DNA from: Actinoalloteichus hoggarensis | Lineage (GTDB): Bacteria > Actinomycetota > Actinomycetes > Mycobacteriales > Pseudonocardiaceae | Direction of reading: 5' to 3' | Assembly: GCF_002234535.1 (NCBI RefSeq) | Contig: NZ_CP022521.1 | Coordinates: 4,340,001-4,404,000 of the forward strand | DNA: 64,000 nucleotides | Part shown: one piece after another, positions 52,462 through 61,184 of the stretch | Numbering within the stretch: position 1 is the stretch's first letter | Layout: each line of letters begins with the position of its first letter | The notes under the pieces: model-generated | Seen by the model: only the letters and a program-made list of their open reading frames with translations | Told to the model about the DNA's origin: nothing | Databases searched by the model: none | Program-made: the position numbers and the translations under genes

Positions 52462-53253
52462 TCAACGGCGATCGACCGAGCAGGCGGGACGCTCGTCCCA
52501 CCCGCCCGATCGAGGCTCGACGAGCCCGGCCGCCGAGTCGTCCACGACGAGTTCGAGCAGCAGGTGGTCCACGTCCGTCTCCACCGCCATCCCCGCCAGC
52601 ACGGCCCGACGCGGCGCCGTCTCGCACGCCGCGACCCGCAGTCGCCACCCGTGTTCCGCGGCGACGTCGCACAGGGCGGCCCGACCACCGATGTCGTCCA
52701 GGCCGAGGAAGGCCCGGCCGCCCGACGTCAGACGCGAGCGGACCCCGCTGACGAAGGCACGCATGCCCCGCAGACCCGGGTCGAAATAGGACGTGCTGAG
52801 CACGCCGTCGTGCACGTGGTCGTCGGCGACCTCGATGAACGGGGCGTTCCAGAAGACGACGTCGAAGCGATCGTCGGCGTCGAGCGGCTCGAAGACCGAG
52901 CCGCACACCACCGTCAGCCGTTCGGCGACCCCGTGCACCTCGGCGTTCAACCTCGTGTTGGCGACGGCCGCCGGACTGACGTCGACGGCGACGGCGGCGG
53001 CCAGCCCGTGCAGCAGTCCGTGCACCGCGGTGATGCCGCAACCGCTGCCGATCTCCAGCAGTCTGCCGCCCGCCGGATACGGCAGCGCCGCCGTGCTGAT
53101 CTCGGTGGACGGCGAACAGGCGGGCGAGTACACGTCGGCCTGCACCACCCAGGTCCGGCCGAGCAGCACCACCATCCGCTCACCCGCCGTACGCGAGGCC
53201 GCCAGCGACTGCCTGCCGATCGCCTCGCCGAGTACCCCCAGGGCGAGTTCCAT
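52462..53253 (-). CDS. Class I SAM-dependent methyltransferase, PrmC/HemK-like
   Basis: A 263-aa Rossmann-fold methyltransferase. Motif I is GGRLLEIGSGCGITAVHGL, followed by AVDVSPAAVANTRLNAEVHG and the substrate motif FDVVFWNAPFIE. That N-A-P-F takes the place of the NPPY of glutamine/N-methyltransferases such as PrmC, so an amide or ring nitrogen may be the target. ATG 53253 has AAGGAGAG upstream and begins MELALGVLGEAIGRQ; the frame extends further upstream without support. It is a single gene, divergent from the XRE-NB-ARC regulator. Substrate unknown. Confidence 0.82.
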   Translation of the reverse strand: MELALGVLGEAIGRQSLAASRTAGERMVVLLGRTWVVQADVYSPACSPSTEISTAALPYPAGGRLLEIGSGCGITAVHGLLHGLAAAVAVDVSPAAVANTRLNAEVHGVAERLTVVCGSVFEPLDADDRFDVVFWNAPFIEVADDHVHDGVLSTSYFDPGLRGMRAFVSGVRSRLTSGGRAFLGLDDIGGRAALCDVAAEHGWRLRVAACETAPRRAVLAGMAVETDVDHLLLELVVDDSAAGLVEPRSGGWDERPACSVDRR

Positions 53254-53665
53254 CCGCTCTCCTTCGCATCGTCGCCGCGCTCCGGGATCGTCCGTCGGCA
53301 CCCCGAGGACGTCCGGATGCGGGAACCTGCTTGCGCTCGCAATCAAATGAGCACCTCGCATTGCCCCGACCGCCGCAGCGGAATGAGACCGATGGCGGCG
53401 CTAAAATGGATTCCATGCAACTCGGTGGTTCCCTGAATGACCAGGAAGGAAGACCGGCAGAACTCCGACCACACTTCTTCCGGTGATCCGCGTCGCAGCC
53501 GGTGCGAGGGGTCGACCACCGATCACGAGGCCGACGATCCGGCCGGCAGGATCATGGACAGACGTCTCCGCCTCGAGAACCGCCGGGGATTCTCCCGGTC
53601 ACGACGTCGGTGAAAGCAGATCCGACACGAGCAGCCCGTACGTGGCGTCCGGATGGTGAGCGAAA
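53254..53665. other. 412-bp divergent intergenic region
   Basis: Contains an AT-richer patch around 53330-53420 (taaaat at 53402-53407) likely to include a promoter; no full promoter pair is clear. Confidence 0.45.
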
Positions 53666-56308
53666 ATGCCGAACGCGGGCGTGTCCGCCGCAGGTAGTCC
53701 CGCCACGTTCGGCGATCTGCTGGTCGGCCGTCGCCGCGCGGCGCGGCTCACGCAGGAGGAGCTGGCGGCCCGCTCGGGACTGAGCGTCCGCGCGATCAGC
53801 GACATGGAACGCGGGCGGGCACTGGGCCCGCAGCGGCGCACCGTCGCCGCGCTGACCGAGGCCCTGGAACTGGATCCCGCGGCCGCCCGTGAGCTGGAGT
53901 CGGCGGCGAAGGCCGGGCGGCACCGCACCACCGCTCTGCCCGACGCGGCCCTCGGCGGTGCCGCGAATCTCCGCGGAACGTCGGCCCGCCGGAGTGCCTC
54001 GACGCCGCGGAACCCGTCTGCACAGCAGCCGGACGCCCCGGCGAACGGGCTCCCGACGAACAGGACTCGCACGAACGAGACACCGGCACCGGAGAAACCC
54101 GGGCACCAGCAGGCAGCCACGCAGCAGCCGCTGGAAGGCAGGTTCCGCTGCGATCTGCCGCCCGAGGTCGGCGATCTGACCGAGCGCGACGCCGAGCTGG
54201 ATCGGCTGCGGCGGTTGGCGGCGGCGACGGCGGCCGAGACCCATCGGGGGGCCACGGTCGTCGTGTTGTTCGGCGCTCCCGGCGTCGGCAAGACGACCCT
54301 TGCCGTGCGGGCGGGCCACGAACTCGCCGAGGAGTTCCCGGACGCCCGCTTCTTCGTCAACATGCGGGGCATGGACGCCGAGCGGCTGACCCCCGGACAG
54401 GCATTGGGCAGGCTGCTGCTCGCGCTCGGGGTGGAGCAGGCGCGGATTCCCGACGACACCGACGATCGGGCCGGTCTCTACCGGTCGCTGCTCCAGGAAC
54501 GGCGCGTGCTGCTGGTACTCGACAACGTCGGCGACGAGGCGCAGATCCGCCCGCTGCTGCCCAGCGGCCCCGGCTGCATGGTGCTGCTCACCAGCCGTCG
54601 GGTGCTCTCCGGACTCGAGTCGGTGCACCGGCTGCTCCTCGACGTCCTCTCGCCGTCGGGCGCCGTGGAGCTGCTCGAGTCGATCATCGGCTCGGAACGC
54701 GTCGCCGCGGAGCCCGCCGCCACGGCCAGGGTCGCCCAGCTGAGCGGGTGCCTGCCGTTGGCGCTGCGCATCGCGGGGAACCGCCTCGCGGGCAGGCCGC
54801 GCTGGAGCGTCGGCTACCTGGTGTCCGCCCTGTCGGATCAGCGGCGACGGCTGACGGCGCTGACCGCCGGGGACCTCCAGGTGCGGGCGGCGTTCGAGGT
54901 GTCCTACCAACAGTGTCACGCATCGGTGCGTCAGGTCTTCCGCAGGCTGTCGCTGTTGTCCGGCCCCGAGTTCGACGTCGACCAGGCCTCGGTGGTGGCC
55001 GAGACCGACCCGGACGTCGTCGAGGCGGTGCTGGAGGAACTGGTCGACGCGAGCCTGCTCGGCACCGCGCCGATCGGGGACCGCTACGTCCTGCACGACC
55101 TCCTCCGGCTGTTCGCAGGCGAGCGGCTCGCCGAGGAGGAGGCGCCCGGCACCGTGGAGCGGTTGTCGGGGCTGGTCACCGGTTGGTTCCTGCACAGCGG
55201 AATCCTGGCGGGCGGATTCTTCGTCCCGGCGGGTTTCGACGGTCATCCCGCGCCTCCGCCGCCACAGCCGGTGGCCGCGATCCACAGCCTGGACCAGGCA
55301 CGACACTGGCTGGACGCCGAGCAGGCGAACTGGCTGGCGGCGCTTCGTCAGGCCACCGAGGCGGGCAGGCACGCCGAGGTGCTGGCGCTGTGTCGGGCCC
55401 TGCACTGGTACTCCGACGTCCGCGCGGAGAGCGGCCTGTGGCAGGAGGTGTTCGCCCGCGGCGTCGCGGCGGCGCGGGCACTGCGCAGCCGGGCGGACGA
55501 GGCGGTGCAGCTCAACTATCTGGGTTGGGCGCTGAATCGGGCCGCGGGCAGGCAGGGACAGGCCTACGCCGTCCATCAGGAGGCGTTACGGGCCTCGCGG
55601 GACGTGGGCGACGAACGGGAGGAGGCCTGGTCGCTGCAGTACTGCGGGCGGACCAGGCTCGGCAGCGGTGAGCCGACGGCGGCCGTCGAGTACTTCGAGA
55701 GCGCCATGGAGCTGTTCCGGCGAGTGGACTACCGACTCGGCGAGCACATCACGGCGTCCTTCCTCGGTCTGGCGCTGCGCAGACTGGATCGGCTGCCGGA
55801 GGCCGTCCGGCTCCTGCACGAGGTCACCGAGTACTTCCGGGAGACGAGTGACGGAACACGGGACAACGCGCTGGCCGTCTCGCTGATGCGGCTCGGCGAG
55901 ACCCTGGAGTTCGCCCGGCTGTTCAGCGAGGCCCACGAGGCCTTCCGTGAGGCGGAGGCGCTGTCCGTCCGGCTGGACGTTCCGCTCCAGGCGGCGGAGG
56001 CGGCCTTCGGCTGCGGCCGGACCGCCGAGGAGCTGGGCGAGCCCGCCGCCGCCCATCGTCATCTCGTCACCGCCGCGGCGGGCTTCGCGGCGGTGAACGA
56101 CGATCCGGGTCGTAACCGGGTCCTGCGTCGCATCGTCATGCTCATCGAGACGGCAGGACCCGCGGCGGGCCGGACGGCGCGGCAGGAGACGCTGGCGTTG
56201 CTCGACGGGGTGGACGGCCAGACCGCGGCCGAACTGGCCGCGTTGATCTCCGGGCACCGCCGACGAGCCGCGGCGCACCGACCGGTCGACGAGGAGACGG
56301 CGAGCTGA
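53666..56308 (+). CDS. XRE - NB-ARC - TPR regulator (AfsR-like STAND protein)
   Basis: An 880-aa signalling ATPase. An XRE helix-turn-helix is at about 14-70 (RRRAARLTQEELAARSGLSVRAISDMERGRAL), then a ~90-residue disordered linker, then the NB-ARC ATPase (Walker A GAPGVGKTT 203-211, Walker B RVLLVLDNV, GCLPLALRIAGNRL), a winged-helix segment (YVLHDLLRLFAGERLAEEE) and a long TPR superhelix to the end. Such proteins switch antibiotic or development genes in response to a ligand bound by the TPRs. ATG 53666 starts just before the HTH. No biosynthetic cluster is adjacent, so the target is unclear. Confidence 0.9.
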   Translation: MPNAGVSAAGSPATFGDLLVGRRRAARLTQEELAARSGLSVRAISDMERGRALGPQRRTVAALTEALELDPAAARELESAAKAGRHRTTALPDAALGGAANLRGTSARRSASTPRNPSAQQPDAPANGLPTNRTRTNETPAPEKPGHQQAATQQPLEGRFRCDLPPEVGDLTERDAELDRLRRLAAATAAETHRGATVVVLFGAPGVGKTTLAVRAGHELAEEFPDARFFVNMRGMDAERLTPGQALGRLLLALGVEQARIPDDTDDRAGLYRSLLQERRVLLVLDNVGDEAQIRPLLPSGPGCMVLLTSRRVLSGLESVHRLLLDVLSPSGAVELLESIIGSERVAAEPAATARVAQLSGCLPLALRIAGNRLAGRPRWSVGYLVSALSDQRRRLTALTAGDLQVRAAFEVSYQQCHASVRQVFRRLSLLSGPEFDVDQASVVAETDPDVVEAVLEELVDASLLGTAPIGDRYVLHDLLRLFAGERLAEEEAPGTVERLSGLVTGWFLHSGILAGGFFVPAGFDGHPAPPPPQPVAAIHSLDQARHWLDAEQANWLAALRQATEAGRHAEVLALCRALHWYSDVRAESGLWQEVFARGVAAARALRSRADEAVQLNYLGWALNRAAGRQGQAYAVHQEALRASRDVGDEREEAWSLQYCGRTRLGSGEPTAAVEYFESAMELFRRVDYRLGEHITASFLGLALRRLDRLPEAVRLLHEVTEYFRETSDGTRDNALAVSLMRLGETLEFARLFSEAHEAFREAEALSVRLDVPLQAAEAAFGCGRTAEELGEPAAAHRHLVTAAAGFAAVNDDPGRNRVLRRIVMLIETAGPAAGRTARQETLALLDGVDGQTAAELAALISGHRRRAAAHRPVDEETAS

Positions 56309-57369
56309 CCGAGGTCGGCGCCGCGGGACTCCGAACGAGGCGCCGGTCCGCCCTGAGGAGCTCGCGCCGACCGGCCGAGCGGGCGGCGCACCGGCGCACG
56401 AGTCACCGTCGCGTGCGACGGCGATCGACCGCCCGTGTTCCCCCGCCCGTCACCGCAGAGGACCGGGCAGGGCAGGGCCGAGGCCGCACGGGGACGGCCG
56501 CGCCGGGACGGGACGCGCGGGACGACGTGCCCCCGCCGCGCGTCGATTGCGAGTACCCTCCTCGCACATCCGCCTGATCCGGACGGGTTCGCGGCCCCGC
56601 GCGCGAAGTCGACGACGAGCCGCGGCGTCGCCGGTGCACCAGCCCGGCCCGGACTGCCGGCTCCCCACGTCGGTGGGGGTGTTCCAGGGTGGGTCGGGGT
56701 CCTCCTCGACGTTCCTGACAGGCCCCTCCCCACACTCGTGGGGGTGCTCCGGTCTCGCCGAGCGCACCGTGGCATTCGTCCACATCGCCCTCCTCACGGT
56801 CGTGGGGGTGTTCGGCGGGCGACACGGGCAGCCTGCCCGACTTCGCCGGACCCGATTCCGCGGACGGTGATCGCCACACCTCGGTGCGGTGCGACGGGTA
56901 CGCGCCACGAGGTACGACGCGACGGGACACGACGTGCCAGAGCACCCCACGAACCGGGCGGTCCGACGCCGACCGACCCCTCCGGGTCGCCGCGTCCGGC
57001 ACCCGCCCGGTCAGTCGTGCGACCCACACGGACACCACCCGGACCGGCCGGACCGCCGACCACGTCACTCCCTCTTCGGGTGACCTTCATCGGTCGTCCC
57101 GTGGAGGGTCCCCCGCGAGCGCGGCCGGCCCTGTGACCCCCGGGCATCGTGGCGGCGCCGGCGACGAAACGGGCGCTTCGGACAGGGTCGACCTCGAGAT
57201 TTCACCGCCGCCGTCCGAACGGCGCCCCGGACGGTCGTACCGGGGGCTGCCTCGGGCGACGTCCACGCTGAGTCACGGCACGTCGGATAGGCCGTTCCCC
57301 CGAACGAGCACTGGCCCAGAAGGACCACAATGAGTACCCTCCGTGACATAAGATCACCGGGAGGTCACT
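56309..57369. other. 1.06-kb gene-free region containing CRISPR-like repeats
   Basis: No gene recognised; frames here are Arg/Pro-rich, one of them reading the EHPH pattern that the CRISPR repeats encode on the minus strand. The degenerate array at 56658-56814 is the main feature. Just before the DUF397 gene, a taagat box (57349-57354) could be a -10. Confidence 0.6.
56658..56814. CRISPR. Degenerate type I-E-like CRISPR array fragment, three repeats
   Basis: 28-nt repeats at 56658-56685, 56723-56750 and 56787-56814 share CTCCcCAC, two or three variable bases, CGTGGGGGTG and tTCC; the half-palindromic CCCAC/GTGGG core is that of actinobacterial type I-E repeats. Spacers are 37 and 36 nt, longer than the usual 32-33. 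Repeats have diverged from each other, and no cas genes, leader or integration machinery are in the window. Confidence 0.75.
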
Positions 57370-57558
57370 GTGGGCAAGGTTTCACCGAGCTGGCGCACGT
57401 CCACACGAAGCGGTCAACACAACTGCGTCGAGGTGCGACACGGATGCGACGCCATCGTGATCCGTGACACGAAGAACCGCCGAGGCGGTTCCTTAGTCCT
57501 CGGCACGGCGGCCTTTCACGCCTTCCTCACCACCGTCAAGAACGAGCAGATGCACTGA
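57370..57558 (+). CDS. DUF397 protein
   Basis: A 62-aa protein of the DUF397 family: WRTSTRSGQHNCVEVRHG, IVIRDTKNRRGGSLVLGTAAFHAFLTTVK. Members are usually encoded beside XRE-type regulators in actinomycetes and act as their small partners, sometimes in development or toxin-antitoxin-like pairs. GTG 57370 has GGGAGG 6 nt upstream. The nearest XRE gene (53666-56308) lies 1 kb upstream on the same strand, separated by CRISPR remnants. Confidence 0.88.
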   Translation: MGKVSPSWRTSTRSGQHNCVEVRHGCDAIVIRDTKNRRGGSLVLGTAAFHAFLTTVKNEQMH

Positions 57559-57690
57559 ATCCGACTTCGGTCCTCGCGGTGCAGGCGGCCGGATCGCCGC
57601 CCCGAGAGGCCGACGCACCTCGATCGGCGGGTCACCGAACGACGGACACGAGTTCGGGTTCCGGCACACCGCCGAGGAACGGACATCACG

Positions 57691-57984
57691 ATGACTTCGC
57701 GCTCCACCATCCGGCAGCCCCGCAGGCCTCGGACCGGCCCCGCCGTCTGGGCCGCGCTGGAGGTCGACGATCGAAGCCTGTTCGAGCACGAGTTCCGCGC
57801 CGCGTTGGAAGAGGTCGCCGAGACCTTCGACGTCGGCAGGCTGACCGAAGTGGTCCACCGCTGGCGCCCGCACACCGTGGTCACGGGCAGCCCTCTGCCG
57901 CGAGCCGAGAACCGCCGAGCACCGGTGACCGAGCACGACGAGGCCGCCATCGACTGGCCGCCGGAGTCACCGGATCGCGGCTGA
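57691..57984 (+). CDS. Small hypothetical protein (DUF6247-like)
   Basis: A 97-aa soluble protein with a compact core, VWAALEVDDRSLFEHEFRAALEEVAETFDVGRLTEVVHRWRPHTVV, that resembles the DUF6247 family of actinomycete small proteins often found near toxin-antitoxin-type genes. The C-terminal third is polar and probably disordered. ATG 57691 is preceded by a weak ribosome-binding site. Function unknown; the family call is from memory of the pattern and is tentative. Confidence 0.6.
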   Translation: MTSRSTIRQPRRPRTGPAVWAALEVDDRSLFEHEFRAALEEVAETFDVGRLTEVVHRWRPHTVVTGSPLPRAENRRAPVTEHDEAAIDWPPESPDRG

Positions 57985-59042
57985 GCGACGTCGCCCCGCC
58001 GGCCCCGCCCGAACCGCTCAGGCCGCCCTGCACCACCCGAGTCGCTCCGAACGCCTCGGCCCGTCGCACCGGTTCGGTCGTGTTCATCGCCGGTCGCCGT
58101 TCGTAGTGGACACCTCGGGACCTCTCCGCCGTCCGCGAGTGCGTCGCCCGGGGCCTGCCGCGCCGCCGCAGACCGGTCGGCCGGTCCGCCCGCCGTACTC
58201 CGGGACCTGCCGCGCCGCCGCCGCGATCCCGGCTCGGTCCTGACGGCCTCGCCGACGGCGGAGGAGCGTCGTCCGCGATGCGACACCGATCGGCCGGACG
58301 CCATGCCGCGCGGCGACCCCACAGCGTGGTCGTGACGGTCGACGGAACGCGCCCCGAGCAGGCGGGCAGGCCGGCGGCGCCGTACCGGGCGGCCGCGTGC
58401 CGCCGCGCCGACCACGGGCTCCGATCACGGGGTCCGATCCTGAGGTCCGGCCGGCCCCCGCCGAGGCGTCTCCGGGGCGGCGGCCCGTCGTGCACGGGGG
58501 GCCGAACATCGCGCTCGCCTCCTCTGCCAGACTCGACGCCGACGATCGCGGTGGTCGAGTCCGCCGCCGTCGTCGACTCTCCTCACATCGGTGGGGCGGC
58601 CTCACCTCGGTGGGGCACCGGGACGCGAAGGCCGCACCGTCTCCCCACGACAGTGGAGGTGCTCCGGGCTGACGCGCTCGTCGCAGGACCGACCGCGTCC
58701 TCCTCACACCATCCGTGGGGGTGCACCGCCGTCGGGCTCCGAGGAACTCGGTCACCCCTGGGCTTCCCCACATCCGTGGGGGTTCACCCCGCGGCGGGCA
58801 GCAGGCAGGCAGCCCTTCCCCACCTGCGGTCGTGGGGGTGTTCCGCACTGCTCGCCTGCGGAAAACGAGCACCGCGGTCGACCGCCGGGTCGCCGATCGA
58901 GGAGTACGGCGTCGGCACCCGAGCGGTCATGCTCGGGTTCGCGGGGCCGGGCCGTCGATCGGCGTCCCCGTTCCCGCCGCCGTCGTCGCCGGGTGCCTCG
59001 GGACGGCCTCGCGGTGAGACGGGCAGGGCCGCCCGGGCCGGA
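57985..59042. other. 1.06-kb gene-free region containing the second CRISPR-like array
   Basis: No gene recognised. The degenerate array at 58577-58843 lies in the middle; the flanks are GC-rich without visible signals. Confidence 0.6.
58577..58843. CRISPR. Degenerate type I-E-like CRISPR array, five repeats
   Basis: Repeats end at about 58604, 58665, 58727, 58787 and 58843, close to the 61-nt period of type I-E arrays. They start near 58577, 58638, 58696, 58760 and 58811 and share CTCCcCAC...GTGGGGGTG in the same orientation as the array at 56658. Repeat 1 has lost its 3' half, repeat 2 reads cagtggaggtg, repeats 3 and 5 carry small insertions. Spacers are about 23-33 nt. The steady period with eroded repeats points to a dead array. 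No cas genes nearby. Confidence 0.78.
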
Positions 59043-60008
59043 TCAGTCCCCGGCCACCACGTCGAGCACGCCGCCCGCGAAGGGCATCGAGCGCCAACGC
59101 TCGACGTCGGCCCGCAGCGGCTCCAGCAACAGGGGCAGCTGGGCGCACAGCGGAAGGCAGGCGATCGTCCTGATCCTGCCGACGGCGTTGACGAATCGCA
59201 GCACCCGGTCGTCCAGGGATCGAAGCCCGCGCCCACGCGCGGCGGCGTCGTACGCGGACTCGCACTCCGGACCGAAGGCCGCCAGATCCCATTCGACCGG
59301 GCCGAACGTGACGAGTTCGAAATCGGAGTACAGCACGCCGCCGTCGGTGGGGACGATGTTGTACGCGGGGGCGTCACCATGCACCGGTTGCAGGTCGATG
59401 CCGGGGAAGGCCCCCTCGAACGCGGCGCGGGAGCTGACCAGCGGCTCCAGCACCGCCCACTCGCGCCGTGCGCGATCGAGATCGTCGGGGGCGAGGAGGT
59501 CGGGTCGCGACTCCAGGTCCGCCAGCCCGTCGCGCACCATCCTCGGCTCGGCCGCCGACAGGAACGGCAGTTCGCCCGGATAGTCGCGCAACGCCGCGTG
59601 CAGATCCGGCACGAGGCCCGCGTTGTGGACGTAGTCCGGCACGACGCCGGAGTCCGTCGCGACCAGCTGCCAGAACGTCATCGAGAACCCGTCCCAGCGC
59701 ACCGGCTCTCTCGGCACGAGCGGGCTCGGCGGGATCACCGGCACGGCCTGCTCGGCGAGCCAGGCCACGACGTCGAGTTCGTCCTGCTGTCTGCGGGACT
59801 GGAACTCGGCGTCGACATAGCGCGGCAGGACGACGGGAACCCGGACCACCACCGGGGCCGGAGCCAGGTGTACCACCACGGAGAACATGTCGTGCAGCAC
59901 GACGGGATCGGTCACCGTGAGCCCGAGATCCCGGCCTGCGGCGATCGCGGCGGCCATCGCCTTCGCGGTGCGGTCGGCGATCTCGTCGGGCGTCATGACT
60001 GCGGGCAT
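59043..60008 (-). CDS. APH-family phosphotransferase
   Basis: A 321-aa aminoglycoside-phosphotransferase/choline-kinase fold protein. The catalytic loop is PVHGDAPAYNIVPT (Asp and Asn conserved) and the metal-binding DFG-equivalent is LYSDFELVTFGPVEWDLAAF. The N-lobe has VVVRVPVVLPRY with no clear catalytic Lys, where Arg may substitute. ATG 60008 (MPAVMTPDEIADR) is used; GTG 60041 and ATG 59996 are alternatives, none with a good ribosome-binding site. Substrate unknown; resistance cannot be inferred from the fold alone. It is divergent from the TetR gene. Confidence 0.82.
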   Translation of the reverse strand: MPAVMTPDEIADRTAKAMAAAIAAGRDLGLTVTDPVVLHDMFSVVVHLAPAPVVVRVPVVLPRYVDAEFQSRRQQDELDVVAWLAEQAVPVIPPSPLVPREPVRWDGFSMTFWQLVATDSGVVPDYVHNAGLVPDLHAALRDYPGELPFLSAAEPRMVRDGLADLESRPDLLAPDDLDRARREWAVLEPLVSSRAAFEGAFPGIDLQPVHGDAPAYNIVPTDGGVLYSDFELVTFGPVEWDLAAFGPECESAYDAAARGRGLRSLDDRVLRFVNAVGRIRTIACLPLCAQLPLLLEPLRADVERWRSMPFAGGVLDVVAGD

Positions 60009-60392
60009 GGCGGCGATCGTGGCATGCCGCGGCGGCTGCACGCGACGGGTTTACCGCACACCACGTCCAGCGCCGCGCACCGGCCCGGTCGGCTGACGTC
60101 CGAGTGGCGCACCGCCGCCTGCCGCGTCGCCGTCTGGACGAGGCGTCTGCTGCGAGCCAGACGTCGCGGCCGCGTGCGGCACGGGATGGCACGGCGGCGG
60201 TCCGAGCGGCCGTGCCACACCGTGCCTCGCCGAGGCGCCTCCCCGGGCGGCTCCGACGACTCGTCTCGGATGTCGACGAACACGACGTCGGCGCTCGCCC
60301 ATGGAGGAAGCGCGGCGACCGCCCCGCCCGCGCGTACCCCGCCCGCATCGTCGAGCCCCGGTCCGCCGAGCGGGCCGGCGTAGGGTAAGCGC
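60009..60392. other. 384-bp divergent intergenic region
   Basis: Only the -10-like box before the TetR gene (60381-60386) is recognised. Confidence 0.5.
60381..60386 (+). promoter_or_regulatory. -10 box implying a leaderless TetR transcript
   Basis: TAGGGT (TANNNT) lies 6 nt before ATG 60393, so transcription would start at or next to the start codon. There is no Shine-Dalgarno, consistent with leaderless translation. Confidence 0.5.
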
Positions 60393-61079
60393 ATGTCCCG
60401 GCCGACACCGACCTCTGGGCACGGCATGGACGGCCTCGACGAGCCTGATGCCATGCCCGCGAACCCCGCTGCGAAGACGAGGCATGGCGGAGCGGGTCAC
60501 CCCGCGCCACGACACCGGACACGTGAGCGAGCCGACGCGGCACGTAACCGCGCTCGGGTGCTCGCCGCCGCGGAACGGCTCTTCTCCACCTCTCGCAGCG
60601 ACCCCGTCACCATGGGCGAGATCGCCATGGAAGCGGGCGTCGGCCGCGCCACGCTGTATCGGCGGTTCCCCGACCCGGCGTCCATCGCGGTCGCGCTGCT
60701 CGACGAGCACGAGCGGGCGCTGCGTGATCGACTGGTCGACGGCGAACCGCCGTTGGGGCCCGGCGCGCCGCCCGCCGAACGGTTGGCCGCCTTCTACGCG
60801 GCCATGGTCGACATCCTGGAACGGCATCTGTATCTGGTGCTGGGCGCGGAGGCGGGCACGGCCAGGTTCGAGGCGTGGTCCTACGGGTCGTGGCGAGCCC
60901 ATGTGCGCGGGCTGCTCGTCGACGCCGACGCGGCCGACCCGGATGCCACGGCGGACTCCCTGCTCGCGCCGCTGGCCCCCGAGGTCTATCAACATCAACG
61001 GCATCGGCAGGGAATCAGTCAGCAGCGCATCACGCAGGCCTTGGAACGCCTCGCGCGGCAGGCACTGGCGACGCGCTGA
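60393..61079 (+). CDS. TetR-family regulator
   Basis: A 228-aa repressor. The HTH is at about 50-95: RARVLAAAERLFSTSRSDPVTMGEIAMEAGVGRATLYRRFPDPASIAVALL. The ligand-binding helices follow (FYAAMVDILERHLYLVLGAEAG, PEVYQHQRHRQGISQQRI). The N-terminal ~40 residues are a disordered extension; ATG 60393 fits the leaderless promoter, with ATG 60426 as alternative. The divergent APH-like gene is a candidate target. Confidence 0.88.
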   Translation: MSRPTPTSGHGMDGLDEPDAMPANPAAKTRHGGAGHPAPRHRTRERADAARNRARVLAAAERLFSTSRSDPVTMGEIAMEAGVGRATLYRRFPDPASIAVALLDEHERALRDRLVDGEPPLGPGAPPAERLAAFYAAMVDILERHLYLVLGAEAGTARFEAWSYGSWRAHVRGLLVDADAADPDATADSLLAPLAPEVYQHQRHRQGISQQRITQALERLARQALATR

Positions 61080-61153
61080 TCGGCCGGGTCGACCTGACCG
61101 CCGAGACGGAGGGCGGAGCGCCGCCGCCGACCGGTGATCGGCTCGCTTGGCAG

Positions 61154-61177
61154 GCCCCCTCGGGTCGAGCAGGGGGC
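61154..61177. terminator. Hairpin between convergent TetR and MarR-PPTase genes
   Basis: gccccct (61154-61160) pairs with agggggc (61171-61177) across a 10-nt loop, in the 105-bp space between the two stops. Confidence 0.55.
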
Positions 61178-61184
61178 GCGTCGG

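Noticed and set aside
50861-53041. 726-codon minus ORF
   Set aside because: Arg/Gly-rich, passes out of frame through the methyltransferase gene, no start signal.
53552-55576. 674-codon minus ORF opposite the XRE-NB-ARC gene
   Set aside because: Shadow frame; the plus strand has HTH, Walker A and TPR motifs.
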